Of a DNA stretch of 64,000 bases, positions 1-9,498 are shown piece by piece. The DNA is taken from assembly GCA_016719945.1 (NCBI GenBank), contig JADJYE010000038.1:1-64000 (forward strand). Direction: 5' to 3'. Position 1 is the first letter of the stretch. Every line of letters begins with the position of its first letter. Origin of the DNA: Polyangiaceae bacterium (GTDB lineage Bacteria > Myxococcota_A > Polyangia > Polyangiales > Polyangiaceae). The notes below the pieces were generated by a model. The model was not told where the DNA came from. It was given only the letters and a program-made list of their open reading frames with translations, and made no database searches. A program made the translations under genes and the position numbers.

Positions 1-1363
1 TCTGCAGCAGCGCCACTTTGCTCGACGCGTACCTCCCGTTCGTCGCCCAGACCCGGAGCAGCATCCGCGCCTGCGCGCAACCCGCCTGTTCGAGATGATC
101 CGGGACCGCGGCTACAAGGGCAGCGTCTACGCCGTCCGTCGTCATGGCGGCGAGTCCGACCCGCCCATCATGAGGCGTTTTTTCCGCCTGACCGTGCTGC
201 CCGGAGAGGCCGCCCGAGGTCGACTGGGGCTCCGTCCGGAAGATTCGTGTCGGGCAGGGCGAGCGCGCTGTCGTGCTTCGTGATGGGTGCTCGCCCTCGT
301 CGCGCGCTACGTTCGCGCGCTTTACGCCTGACCAGACCCTCGAGAGCTTCGTTCGCTGCCACGTGGAGGCGTTCCAGCGGTTCGGCGGCGTTCCCAGGGC
401 CGTGCTCTACGACAACCTGAAGAGCGTCGTCATCGAGCGACAGGGCGACCTCATCCGCTTCCCATCCACGCATCCTCGAGCCTGCGGGCCACTATCACTG
501 CCCCACCCCGTCGGCATCGCGCGCGGCAACGAAAAGGGCCGCGTCGAGCGACGGATCCGCGACCTCCGCGAGGCCTTCTTCGCGGCGCGCTCGTTCTCGT
601 CCCTTGCGGATCCCAATCAGCAGCTCGACGCCTGACCGATCGCGTCGTCCACGGTCGTCGCGTTCCCGGAGACGCCGCCCGCACCGTCGCCGAGTCCTCG
701 CCGACGAGCAGCAGAGCCTCCTGCCGCCGCCCTCCGAGCATGCGTTCGACCCGTGCCACGTGCAGTCCGTCGCCTCGGGCAAGACGCCCCTACGCGTTCG
801 CTTCGACCGCAACGATTACTCCATCCCGCACACGCTCGTCAGGAAACCACTCACGCTCGTGGCCTCGGAAACGACCGTCCGCGTGCTCGATGGTGACAAG
901 GAGATTGCGCGGCACCAGCGCTCCTGGGACACCCGGCGCCAGATCGAAGATCAGGCTCACCTCTCCGCGCTTGCCCGCGAGAAGCGCAAGGCGCGCGACC
1001 ACCGCGGTCGCAACCGCCTCCGTCGCGGGCTGCCCCAGCGCCCACGCCTTCCTCGGACAGATCGCACTACACGGCGGTCATCCCGGCGGCACCACCACCC
1101 GGCTTCCACCTGCTCGACACCCATGGCGCCACCGATCTCGATGCCGCGATCGCCGAGGGCCCATCGCCGCGACGCGTTCGCGGCGCAATCCGTCGCCCAC
1201 ATCCTCGATCAGCGCGCACGCGCTCGCGGGCCCCGGCTCCCATCGAGGTCGTGTCCCCGACGACCCACGCGTCCGCGATCCTCGTCGTCACTCCGCACGC
1301 GCTCCATCGCTACGATCACCTCGCCGCCGAATCCTCGATTCAGCGCCGGAGGACGACCAATGA
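1..1363 (+). pseudogene. istA: IS21-family transposase istA relic, partial
   Basis: Remnant of IstA, the DDE recombinase of IS21-family insertion sequences, cut by the window edge. Conserved IstA segments appear in successive reading frames: EMIRDRGYKGSVYAVRR near 95-145, FTPDQTLESFVRCHVEAFQ and VLYDNLKSVVIERQGDLIRF near 320-460, GIARGNEKGRVERRIRDL near 515-570, and FDRNDYSIPHTLVRKPLTLV near 805-865. At least four frame changes break it, so no intact product is possible as written. Its last codons (PEDDQ) end in a TGA at 1361-1363 that overlaps the ATG of the downstream istB copy, the usual istA-istB arrangement. Family assignment is secure; the number of real versus sequencing-derived frameshifts is not known. 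Confidence 0.85.
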
Positions 1364-2120
1364 GCAGCCTGAAGGCGCGGCTCCACGCCCTCGGCCTGGC
1401 CCTGCCACCGCAGCCGAGCTCGATGATCTGTCGCGCTGGCGACCAAGAAGCGATGGGGCCCGCAGCAACTCCTGGCACGGGTCGACGTCGAGGAGAAGGA
1501 CCGCGCCCGACGCGGGCTCGATCGGCGTCGCGCACGCAGCCGCCTCGAGCGATTCAGCTTCATGGCCGACTTCGACTGGAACTGGCCCACGAAGATCGAG
1601 CGACCGCTCGTCGAGTCCGTCGTGCGCCTCGACTTCCTCGAGTCTGCTCGCAACGTCGTGCTCGTCGCGCCGCAGGGTCCGGCAAGACCATGATCGCCCA
1701 GAACATCGCGCACCAGGCCATCCTCGGGACACGGCGTAGCTCTTCCTGTCGGCCGCAGCTCTTGCTCGACCTCGCCGCACAAGAGTCGGCGCGCCCTCGA
1801 TCGCCGTCCTCGCTACTACGCGGAAGATCGGCCTGCTCATCATCGACGAGATCGGCTTTCTCGCCTTCGACAACCGAAACGCAGACCTCCTCTTCCAGGT
1901 CGTCAGCCGACGCTACGAGAAGAAGAGCCTCGTCCTCACGACCAATCTCGCGTTCCGCGACTGGCCCACCATCTTTCCGGAACGCGACCTGCGCCACCGC
2001 CTCATCGACCGCGCGTCCACTACGCCGACGTCATTCCAATCGAGGGCGAGGAGCTGGAGGGCTCGCGAGGCCGAGCAGTCCGCCAAGGACCGCCCGAGCC
2101 AAGAAGAAGAAGTCCGAGGT
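1360..2120 (+). pseudogene. istB: IS21-family ATPase istB relic
   Basis: Remnant of IstB, the AAA+ ATPase that helps IstA in IS21 transposition. It starts at the ATG overlapping the istA stop (MSSLKARLHALGLALPPQ). The Walker A area is broken by a frame change near 1680 (APQGPGKT then MIAQNIAHQAILG). A Walker B-like LLIIDEIGFLAF near 1832-1865 and DLLFQVVSRRYEKKSLVLTT near 1890-1945 are readable, followed by AFRDWPTIFPERDLRHRLID. The 3' end is uncertain; similarity to IstB fades around 2100-2120. It lies tail to tail with a second, different IS21 element. Confidence 0.8.
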
Positions 2121-2253
2121 GCACAGAGACCTGAACCTCCCCAACTCACCTTCACGCAGCCCGACGCGACCTCCGTTGCCTGGGCTGTTCGCCATTTCCG
2201 CGCTTTCAGACGCTCGCCAACAATGGGTAGGTTAGGTTGCGCTGGCAAGGACA

Positions 2254-2999
2254 TCAACCGGGCGCGGCTGCTCCCTTGGTCTTGCGGCGCGAGGGCCCCT
2301 GCAGCGCGAGCTTGTGGGCTCCGTGGATGACGCGGTCGCAGATGGCATCGGCAATGGTGGGGTCGGCGAGGAAGTCGTGCCAGCGCTCGTGCTTGAGCTG
2401 ACTCGTGATCACCGTCGCGCGGAGCGCGTACCGGTCTTCGAGCAGCTCGAGCAGATCGCGACGTGCATCCTCCGACAACGGGCCGATCGCGAAGTCATCC
2501 AAGACGAGCACGTCCGCCCTGGCGATCCGCGCCATCACTTTGTGGTGGGTGCCGTCGGCGCGAGCGAGGCGGAGCTCGTCGAAGAGGCGCGGCACGCGCT
2601 TGTAGATCACGCGATGACCCTTGCGGCAGGCCTGATGGGCGAGCGCGCACGCGAGGTAGCTCTTCCCGGTGCCGGTCGCGCCGGTGATGATCACCGTCTG
2701 GTGCTCGTCGACCCAACGGCAGCTGGCGAGCTGACGCACGGCCGCCTTGTCGAGCTGGCGCTCACGCGGATAGTCGACGCCTTCGATGCAAGCCTCGGGC
2801 ATGCGCAGCTTGGCGTCTCGAAGATTCTTGGCGAGGCGTGCGTTGTCGCGCGCGAGCATCTCGGCCTCGACGAGCAGCGCGAGGCGCTCGTCGAAGGGCA
2901 AGGCGAGCGTCTGGGCGAGCTGTCCTGCTCGAGCCACGCGCTGGCGAAGACGCGCAGTCGCATGGGCTGAGCTTGTCGATCGTGGGGCTCTCTCAGCAT
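2254..2999 (-). pseudogene. istB: IstB-like ATPase of IS21 element (5' frameshifts)
   Basis: AAA+ helper ATPase of an IS21 element. From codon 20 or so onward the frame is open: FDERLALLVEAEMLARDNAR, then Walker A GATGTGKS, Walker B VLVLDDFAIGPL, and DLLELLEDRYALRATVITSQ with ICDRVIHGAHKLAL near the end. The natural start is the ATG at 2997-2999 (MLREP...), followed by MRLRVFASAWLEQ in another frame. At least two small indels between 2935 and 2985 separate this N-terminus from the main frame. Length from 2999 (about 248 codons) fits IstB. It lies 28 bp downstream of the istA stop, as expected. Only the first 20 residues are affected, so the protein could be functional if the indels are sequencing errors. 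Confidence 0.8.
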
Positions 3000-3027
3000 G
3001 GTGGTCCAGATCCTTCTTCGATGGCGG

Positions 3028-4566
3028 TCAGTGGTAGTAGCCAGGGCCGCGCACGTTCTCGTGCGTGCGCCCCGGGCCGGCGGGCGCCTCGGCGGCCGGC
3101 AGCGGCTGGCTGTCAGGCTGTGCTGCAGGATGGTCAGCACTGAGCGATAGCTGCGAGCGCCGGCGTGGAGCGCGCGGGCGCACGCCGCGTCCATGCGGGG
3201 TGCTCCGTACTTCTTCGCGAGGCGGAACAGGCCCAGGCACGAGCGGTAGCCCCACTCTGGGTGACGGCGGTCGCGCAAGATCGCCTCGCACAGCGCGCGC
3301 GTGCTGGGGCCCACTTGTTCGGCCCAGCACAGGATGCGCGCCGTGGTCCACTCTGCATGCGCGCGATGGCTGCTCGGCATGTGCTCGGGTCTCGTGGTGT
3401 GGCCACCTCGGACATGACTGCGCAGGTGCGCGGCGACGCGCGTGCTGCCGTGGAAGATCTCGACCGTCGCCGCGGTGGCGCGCAGCCACAGCTCGGGCTT
3501 GTCGTGGCAATGCGTGCGGGGCCGAGTAGAAGTGGCCCTCGAAGTCGACGTGGTAGTCGACTCCTAGCCTGACCTGCTTCCACTCCGACGCCTCGAAAGG
3601 CTCCGCTGGCAGCGGCGCGAGGTGCGGCTTGTCGAGCCGCTCGAAGAGCGCTCGGCGGCTCGTGTCGTAGGTGCGCATCTTGCGCTCGTTGAGGTCTGCG
3701 AGCAGCTCAGCGAGACGCGCGTTGAGCGCAGGCAAGCTGGCGAAGGTCTCGTTTCGGATGCGCGCGAGCAGCCACCGCTCGGCGACCAAGACGCCGGCTT
3801 CGACCTTCGCCTTGTCACGCGGCGACTTGGGCCGCGCTGGCAAGATGGTGGTGTCGTAGTGGCGACCGAGCTCGGCGGTCGTGCGCTGCACACCCGGGTC
3901 GTAGCGGCACGCCTTGGTGACCGCGCTCTTGAGCTGGTCGGGACGATGGCCCTGGGCGCCCCGCCGATGAAGGTCAGCGCGCGCCACGCTCGCGACGAAA
4001 TCGGGGACCTGCTGCGTCCGAGTGGCCTCCGCGAACGTGTAGTTGCTCGCGCCGAGCACGGCCACGAACAGCTCGACCTCGGTCACCTCGCCGGTGGTGG
4101 GGTGGACGAGTCGTGGCCTCATCCCGGCGTAGTCGACGAACAGCTTGTCACCGCCGACGTGCACCTGCCTCATGACCGGCAACCGACGCTTCGCCCACGC
4201 CCGGTAGCGCTCGCAGAACGCGGTGTACCGCAGACCGTCTGGGTGGGCGGCGAGGTACTCCACGTGGAGCAGCGCGAGCGTCACGCCGGGTCTGCGCAGC
4301 TCGACGTGCAGCGCCGCGCAGTCGGGCTCCGTCCGCGCCGATGCCTTCGTTGGCCGCGGGTAGAGCCGCTCTTGGAGCTCGTCGTCGCTCAGCGCTTCCA
4401 CCTGGCCCATGTCCAGGCCGTGGGCGCGCGCCATGACCACGACCCCAGACACCGAGCTCGCGCTGATGCCCAGCGCGCTAGCCACCTCGCGGTGACTGCG
4501 CCCGAGCGCCAACTTCTGTCGCAGGATCTCTCGCAGTTGCAGCATCGGAAGTCTCTCTGTCGCCAT
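3028..4566 (-). pseudogene. istA: IstA transposase of IS21 element (C-terminal frameshifts)
   Basis: IS21-family transposase. It begins MATERLPMLQLREILRQKL, with a helix-turn-helix around HREVASALGISASSVSGVV (residues about 25-45). The DDE core is recognisable from GGDKLFVDYAGMRPRLV through ELFVAVLGASNYTFAEATRT to SPRDKAKVEAGVLVAERWLL. The frame leaves IstA-like sequence just after HVDFEGHFYSAPHAL near 3520. The native continuation (EWTTARILCWAEQVGPSTRA and PEWGYRSCLGLFRLAKKYGA) is in another frame at about 3150-3370. The typical IS21 ending HENVRGPGYYH reappears in the first frame at 3028-3060. Two compensating frame changes therefore scramble about 140 residues of the C-terminal region. Confidence 0.8.
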
Positions 4567-4637
4567 GCCGCCATGTAGGCGGCACGGGTTGGAGACCCCA
4601 GTGCCTCGTCACTTGCTCAGGTGCTCGCTCCCCACGT

Positions 4638-4766
4638 GGGTGATCGCGATGCGCCGTTTTGTGTGATCGCCATCCCCCGAAACGGGTGATCGCGATGCGC
4701 CGTTTTGTGTGATCGCCATCCCCCGAAACGGGTGATCGCGATGCGCCGTTTTGTGTGATCGCGATG
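4638..4766. repeat. 46-bp tandem repeat, 2.8 copies (IS21 end)
   Basis: Units start at 4638, 4684 and 4730. Each begins GGGTGATCGCGATGCGCCG, continues TTTTGTGTGATCGCCATC and ends CCCCGAAAC; the third copy is cut short. The motif TGATCGCGATG recurs within the unit in slightly altered form. Position just outside istA, and the habit of IS21 elements to carry multiple terminal repeats, make transposase-binding sites the best reading. Confidence 0.75.
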
Positions 4767-4778
4767 GCCCGTTACGCG

Positions 4779-5456
4779 CACCGTCTTCGTCGGGCGGGGC
4801 GCTTGCTCCAGGAACGGCCGCGCCTGCGCCGACGGCGTCCACGATCCTCCAGCACCGATCGCGAGCTGGGCGCCCACGCGAGCAGGCCCTTCATCAACTC
4901 CCAGGACGCCGCGAACGCCATCAGGGCGGTGAGCCGCGCCACCAGCGTCACCACGGGCAACGTGAAGCCGCCTGCCAGCCCGACCTCACGATCGAAGGGT
5001 AGGTCTCGCGACGCCCGCGGTGCGCCGACCAGCCGACCGACCGGACGCGCCACCGCGACCTTCCGAAACGCGTTCCAATCTCGACGCCCTCCGCCCCCAC
5101 GATCTCGTAGCGGCGGTCCGCGTGCGAGTACCGCTTGCCCGTCATCCACGCCGACGCACGCTGGTCGAAGTACGCCCCCATCAGAAGCTGCCCCAGCGCC
5201 AGCAGACCGGCCCACGCCGCCCCCTCCGCCTCCTCTGCGCTGGTCGCGCGCTCGACGGTACGTCGGACCTCACGGACTCGACGGTCGACTTCGTCCCACG
5301 ATTGCTGGATACTCGCCATTGGGGTCGCTCCTGGTGATGGTTGTCGCTTCGCAACCGCGATTATCATCAGGACGAGCGTCCCCGCCTATCCGCTTCACCC
5401 CCGAATCAGGCCAATTCTGCGACCAACATGCGTGCACACTGGGACCTGCACCCAAC
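4779..5456 (-). mobile_element. Truncated ISKra4-family element (5' part)
   Basis: Near-identical to 10490-11168 of the complete ISKra4-type copy. It ends at 5434-5456 with the same terminal inverted repeat (GCACACTGGGACCTGCACCC then AAC). The other side stops at the IS21 end near 4779, so it holds only the start of the transposase: MASIQQSWDEVDRRVREVRR from about 5319 downward, then LLALGQLLMGAYFDQRASAW and, after a frameshift, FDREVGLAGGFTLPVVTLVA. The remaining two thirds of the transposase is missing. Differences from the complete copy are mostly single-base insertions or deletions in G or C runs. Confidence 0.8.
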
Positions 5457-5476
5457 AGGAACGTGGAGATCCTGCC

Positions 5477-6304
5477 GTGGTGAAGAAGATGCCAAGTCCC
5501 ACCAAGCGGCTCGAAAAGCTTCTCAAAGAGGCTCTTCCCAGCCCGGACAGCGCAAAGGAGGAAGCGGACGACCTGAAGGAGTTTCGTCGCGCCAAGTTCG
5601 GTTCCAAAGGTATGGCCTCGAGATTGGCCCCCCTGGGGTGGCACGCTGCGGGTAGAGCCGCTCTCGCTGCGAACGATGGCGACCTTGTGACCGCGGAATC
5701 CGAGCTCGCGGAGGCTTTCCGCCGTGTCTTCTGGTCGCGCGTGGTGGTCCAGCAGGTGGAGCCTAATACTCTGGCTCCATTGATGCTCGAAGCGGCCGTT
5801 CGTGGCTCTGGCCGCGCGGCACTGGAGGCCATCATGAGGCGCATCCTTGGGCAGCGGGGCGCGCGTGATCCTTTGTATAGCTTCGCTCGCTGGGCACTTC
5901 GGCTGCTCGAATGGGAGGGTACGACGCCTCTTTTTGAGGACTCGCCGTACGTTGGCGAGGGGGCCGCGACTACCGAGAGTACCCCGTCGGGAGCGATCGT
6001 CGACGTGATGTGCGCGTGGCACCTCCAGGTCGCGTTACGTGAGTCCGGATTCTCGCCCTTCATGTTCATGCCGTACATCGTCCTGCCCGTCGAGGTCTTC
6101 GCCTGGGTCAAGCGGCGCGAACAGCTCGGCTCTGCCGTGCCTGCGCTCGATCATCCACTCCTGAAGACCGCGATCGCGACCGTCCCGCTCGGGAAGATCG
6201 ATCTCGCGCCAAAGGGACACGAGCTCATCGAACCCTTGCTCGCGCGTTGTGTGAAGGAGGGCGTGCTGACATCCGAGCAGATCGCCGCGACAACCGCGGG
6301 ATGA
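5477..6304 (+). CDS. Unidentified protein between IS elements
   Basis: An intact frame of 275 residues. The GTG at 5477 is preferred as start because GGAG lies about 8 bases upstream; the ATG at 5489 is an alternative. The product looks soluble and mostly helical (WHAAGRAALAANDGDLVTAE, EAFRRVFWSRVVVQQVEPNT, FARWALRLLEWEGTTPLFED) with one hydrophobic patch (FSPFMFMPYIVLPVEVFAWV). No catalytic motif or signal peptide is visible. The start lies only 20 bp past the inverted-repeat end of the truncated ISKra4 copy, so the IS may have replaced its native promoter. Codon use is less extreme in GC than its neighbours. Together with the integrase remnant downstream this suggests horizontally acquired cargo. 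I do not recognise the family; the organisation loosely resembles immunity-type proteins, but that is a guess. Confidence 0.7.
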   Translation: MVKKMPSPTKRLEKLLKEALPSPDSAKEEADDLKEFRRAKFGSKGMASRLAPLGWHAAGRAALAANDGDLVTAESELAEAFRRVFWSRVVVQQVEPNTLAPLMLEAAVRGSGRAALEAIMRRILGQRGARDPLYSFARWALRLLEWEGTTPLFEDSPYVGEGAATTESTPSGAIVDVMCAWHLQVALRESGFSPFMFMPYIVLPVEVFAWVKRREQLGSAVPALDHPLLKTAIATVPLGKIDLAPKGHELIEPLLARCVKEGVLTSEQIAATTAG

Positions 6305-6348
6305 GGGCGTCGGGGCGAGCGGTCGCCAGATCATCTGGGCGACTTCGC

Positions 6349-6495
6349 GCGCTGTGGAGACTGCCGCGCCTGTGGAGAAGGGGACAACCGCGCGAGCGAG
6401 GCTGCGCGAGATGGGACTGCCGTCAGACGCGCGGTTGCCCCCTTCACCACAGGCGCTTGGAAAACGCTCCGCGTTTTCCACAGTCACCACAGCGC
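6349..6495. repeat. Nested inverted repeats upstream of the XRE gene
   Basis: Outer arms of 15 bp (6349-6363 and 6481-6495, GCGCTGTGGAGACTG against its complement, 1 mismatch) enclose inner arms of 27 bp (6368-6394 and 6428-6454, 2 mismatches, starting GCCTGTGG and ending ACCGCGCG). A separate perfect hairpin sits between the right arms at 6458-6480 (TGGAAAACGC, loop TCC, GCGTTTTCCA). The motif CTGTGGWGA thus occurs four times in inverted pairs. The whole gap 6305-6640 has no convincing gene; it holds only this structure and the leader of the XRE gene. Confidence 0.75.
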
Positions 6496-6640
6496 CGACG
6501 CCGACCATTTCTTTGTTTTCTCTCTCTCCCAGACCGAGACTGGACGCCGAGCACTGTTCGCTCGCCGCGGCGTCGTCCTTCGCCGCGCCGCCGTCGGCTC
6601 GACCGGCGGGCCCGGCACCGGGTAGGCTGCCGGGAGGAAG

Positions 6641-6883
6641 ATGCTTCGTGAGCTGCTGATCCAGGCGCGCGTCGAGTCGGGGCTCTCGGTGCGCGATCTC
6701 GCGAACCTGGTGGCGGAGCGCCGGGGGCGCAGCGCCGAGAGCGTTCGCACCACCATCCACCGGTACGAGGCGGAGGGCGGTCCGGAGCCGCGCGTCCAGA
6801 CGATCGAGGACGTGCTTGAGACGCTCGGCTACGAGCTGAAGCTCGTTCCCCTGCCTCGGAAGAATTCCCCTCGCCGGCCTTGA
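6641..6883 (+). CDS. XRE-type helix-turn-helix regulator
   Basis: An 80-residue protein starting at an ATG with a strong GGGAGGA ribosome site. It is almost entirely one helix-turn-helix: LRELLIQARVESGLSVRDLA, then SAESVRTTIHRYEAEGG and VQTIEDVLETLGYELKLVPL. This is the usual layout of Cro/CI-like regulators from prophages and integrative elements. It is followed by a promoter and palindrome at 6880-6908, an HTH protein and a truncated integrase, so a role as element repressor is likely. It has no dimerisation domain beyond the HTH. Specific target sites are inferred, not shown. Confidence 0.75.
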   Translation: MLRELLIQARVESGLSVRDLANLVAERRGRSAESVRTTIHRYEAEGGPEPRVQTIEDVLETLGYELKLVPLPRKNSPRRP

Positions 6884-6908
6884 CTATGGGTATCGCGTGC
6901 GATACTGA
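6880..6908 (+). promoter_or_regulatory. Probable promoter with operator palindrome
   Basis: TTGACT at 6880-6885 is a good -35 box and overlaps the stop codon of the XRE gene. A weak -10 (TACTGA, 6903-6908) lies 17 bases downstream. The spacer and the start of the -10 are covered by a perfect 16-bp palindrome, GTATCGCGTGCGATAC (6890-6905). This is the expected geometry of a repressor operator controlling the HTH-integrase genes. Confidence 0.6.
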
Positions 6909-6970
6909 TAGTTCGTTCAGGGCTCCGCGTGCGATCGGGGTCGCAACGACGGAGCGCTCGGGGAGGAATC

Positions 6971-7216
6971 ATGGTGAACGCGAAGGATGTCGCGATGGGG
7001 GCGGCCGCGATGCCCGGTGCCGCTCAGCCGATGCCGGCGGGGCTCTACACGATCGAGCTGGCAGCGGTGATCCTCGACACGACACCGGTCGCGCTCCGCG
7101 CTCGGTGCCGGCGGAAGGCCAAGCGCGAGGGGCGTGAAGTGGTCGCTCGGCTCGGTGCCGGCGTCGTGGGCTACAAGTTCCGCGGGAACTGGCGCGTGCG
7201 CTTTCTTCCGGCCTGA
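6971..7216 (+). CDS. Small HTH (excisionase/AlpA-like) protein
   Basis: An 81-residue protein with a GGGAGGA site upstream of the ATG at 6971. After a low-complexity N-terminus it shows a MerR/excisionase-type winged-helix pattern: YTIELAAVILDTTPVALRAR, CRRKAKREG, then VGYKFRGNWRVRFLPA. Small proteins of this layout commonly sit beside tyrosine integrases and act as excisionases or DNA-binding adaptors. It lies 65 bp upstream of the integrase start on the same strand, behind the palindrome-bearing promoter. The excisionase role is inferred from size and context only. Confidence 0.6.
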   Translation: MVNAKDVAMGAAAMPGAAQPMPAGLYTIELAAVILDTTPVALRARCRRKAKREGREVVARLGAGVVGYKFRGNWRVRFLPA

Positions 7217-7281
7217 CGGCCGCGGCCGCCGCGCGTACGATGGCCTCGTCGCGCGTGAGGCGGCCGCCCATGGAGGTCATC

Positions 7282-7662
7282 ATGGGTGCCAAGAACTTCA
7301 CCGGCGTTCGCAAGGTGAGGAGGGGCGGCAAGCCCCGCTTGATCATTGATTTTCGGTACACGGACGCGAGCGGCAGGCGGGCTCGGTTCAGGCGCGTCGT
7401 CTCGGTGCAAGCACACGAGGCTGCGCTCGCGGAGGCGCGCCGGCTCATGAAGAACGCGGCGGACACAGGCGTGCCCGAAGCGCCCGCCGAGCCCGCCGCG
7501 CCGGCGCTGACGTTCCGTGCATTCGTCGAAGGGTCGTTTCGGGAGCTCTACATGCCCCGGTACCGCCCCTCGACCCGTGAGCGCTACGAGGCGCTCTTCC
7601 GCCAGAGCGTGCTCGGGTTCTTCGGCGGCGCCCTCAGGGTGATCCACTGGGCGGCTAGATGA
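7282..7662 (+). pseudogene. Tyrosine integrase, truncated after the core-binding domain
   Basis: The start is taken at ATG 7282, preceded by GGAGG about 5 bases away; an upstream ATG at 7270 is possible. The N-terminal arm-type DNA-binding domain is visible (VRRGGKPRLIIDFRYTDASG, RARFRRVVSVQAHEAALAEA). The start of the SAM-like core-binding domain follows (LTFRAFVEGSFRELYMPRYR, PSTRERYEALFRQSVLGFFG). The sequence then changes to foreign DNA at about 7620-7640 and stops at 7662. The whole catalytic domain (the R-H-R-Y residues) is missing, so the gene cannot recombine DNA. The break coincides with the next IS21 remnant. Confidence 0.8.
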
Positions 7663-7741
7663 TGATCCACACGCGCAGGGCGCGGGTGGTCGGAGCGGCG
7701 CGATCGTGACCCACGGGGCGCCGCTGCGGGCAGCCTTGGGA

Positions 7742-8580
7742 TCACTCCTTCGCGGGTTTCTTGTTGGCCTTCGCGCTCGCTCGCTTCTCTGCGACGTGCT
7801 GCCGGTAGCTGGGGCCGTCGATGTCGATGCGGATCGCGAGCATGGCGAGGCGGTCGAGGATCGCCATCGCGACGGTCGCGTCGCCCAGCATTTACCCCAA
7901 TCGCTGAGAGCGATGTTGAGGTCACGGCCGTCGACGCCTTGCCGTGTCTTAGGTCGATCAGGTTGAAGAGGGTATGCGCGGCGGTCGGCTCGTTGTCACG
8001 CTTCTTCACCTGGCCAAGACCGACGTCATCGATGATGAGCAGCGCAGGCCGCGCCCACGCCTTGAGCCGCCGCTCAGGTGCCGTCGGCGAGACCGGCGTG
8101 GAGGTCATCGAGCAGGTCGACGCAGCGAGCGTAGCGGACGTACAGCTGATGCTCGCAGGCGCGGCGGCCGATCGCCATGAGGAGGTGGCTCTTGCCGGTC
8201 CCGCTCTTGCCGGTGATGACGAGGTCATCGCATCGGCCCACGAAGTCGAGGTGCGCGAGCTCGGCGAAGGCGGCCTTGTCGAGGGTCGGCTGGAAGGACC
8301 AGTCGAAGGCTTCGAGGGTCTTGTGCTCACGGATGCCGCTGCCATCGATCCGCCGCGTGACACGCTGCTCGAGCTTGCGAGCTGCCTCGGCGCCGAGCAC
8401 GCGCTCGAGCAGGCTGGTTTGGCCGGGCGCTCGCGGAGCGCCCTGGCGAGAGTGTCGTCGAGCGTGTCGAGGATGCGTCAGGCCGAGGAAGGCGAGGTGT
8501 CGTCGCAGTCGCTCGAGGGATTCGTCTCCGCCGTCGTCGTGTCCGGCGTCGTTGACGGGTCGCGTCGGTCGCTTGGCCAT
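7742..8580 (-). pseudogene. istB: IS21-family istB relic, third copy
   Basis: IstB-type ATPase, start MAKRPTRPVNDAGHDDGG at 8580 and a natural end KKPAKE at 7742. Readable parts are FDWSFQPTLDKAAFAELAHL, Walker A ITGKSGTGKSHLLMAIG and YVRYARCVDLLDDLHAG. After a frame change near 8080 come LLIIDDVGLGQVKKRDNEPT and LFNLIDLRHGKASTAVTS. After another near 7900 come ALSDWGK and IDIDGPSYRQHVAEKRASAK. Two or more frameshifts break it. No istA partner is present, because the adjoining DNA is occupied by the IS1182 element from 8603. It differs clearly from the other two istB copies. Confidence 0.75.
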
Positions 8581-9498
8581 TCGGTCGTCTCCTTGCATTG
8601 CGCGCTAGAGCGCCGATCGGCTTGATGGCTGAGCAATTTCGATCGGTTGCACGGGGGGATCGACAAGTGGGTCGGCTGATGATCGCGTAGCTCATCGAGG
8701 TGCGCGATGGAGCGATGGAAGCCGCGGGTTGAGTTGACGAAGCAGGAGACGCTGATGATGAAGCGCCTGACCCGGGTTCGGGCGCTCTTCGGATTCTTGC
8801 GGCTCAACCGCCACGTGATCTTCGACGACGAGTTCCAGGACCGGTTGGAGGAGATGTACCGGCGGACGGGAGCTGGAGATCCGCCGCACCCTCCAGCGAT
8901 GCTCTGCATGGCGCTGCTTCTGCAGGGGCTACGTGGGCGCGTCCGATGCCGAAGCCGTCGAGCTGACGGTGATGGATCTGCGGTGGCAGATGGCGTTGGA
9001 CTGCTTCGGCTCCGGTGAGCCAGCCTTTTCGCAAGGGGGCGTTGCAGGCGTTTCGAGAGCGCATGGTCGAGCACGATGGACCGTGTTCCGCTTGAGCGCA
9101 CGGTCGCGTTGGTACGCGACGGCGTCGCGACGAACGGGGAGGGTCAGTCGCTGTCGAAGGCGCTTCGCGTGGCGGTCGACAGCCGCCCTTTGGCCGGGGC
9201 CGGGCGGGTTGAAGACACGATCAACCTGCTCGGGCATGCAGCACGCAACATCGTTCGGATCGTGTCGAAGATCATGGATCGTTCGCCGGACGAGATCTGC
9301 CGCAGGGCCGGCATTCCTCTGCTGCTGGCACCGAGCATCAAGGCGGGGCTCGACATCGACTGGAGCGATCCGGCGCAGAAGCTTGCGGCAGTTGCGACCG
9401 TCGAGCGGCAGGTGGCGTCGCTGCAACGATGGGTGGAGCGGAGACTCGACGACGTCGTCGAGTCTCCGCTCCTGCCGCTGCTCGAAGCGATCAACACG

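Larger units (their letters stand above)
2240..4778 (-). mobile_element. IS21-family insertion sequence, second copy
   Basis: An IS21-type element read on the minus strand: istA (3028-4566) then istB (2254-2999), with a block of 46-bp tandem repeats beyond the istA start (4638-4766). IS21-family ends typically carry several transposase-binding repeats, so this block is taken as the istA-proximal end. That end abuts truncated ISKra4 transposase sequence at about 4779, so the element appears to have inserted into or next to an ISKra4 copy. The istB-proximal terminus near 2240 is placed only by the end of coding similarity. Both genes carry frameshifts. Confidence 0.7.

Noticed and set aside
604..2235. 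A 543-residue plus-strand frame
   Set aside because: It is a chance read-through that touches IstA and IstB only in parts; the conserved segments lie in different frames.
4638..4766. CRISPR-like array of 46-bp units
   Set aside because: Units are contiguous with no spacers and lie at an IS21 end; no cas gene is near.
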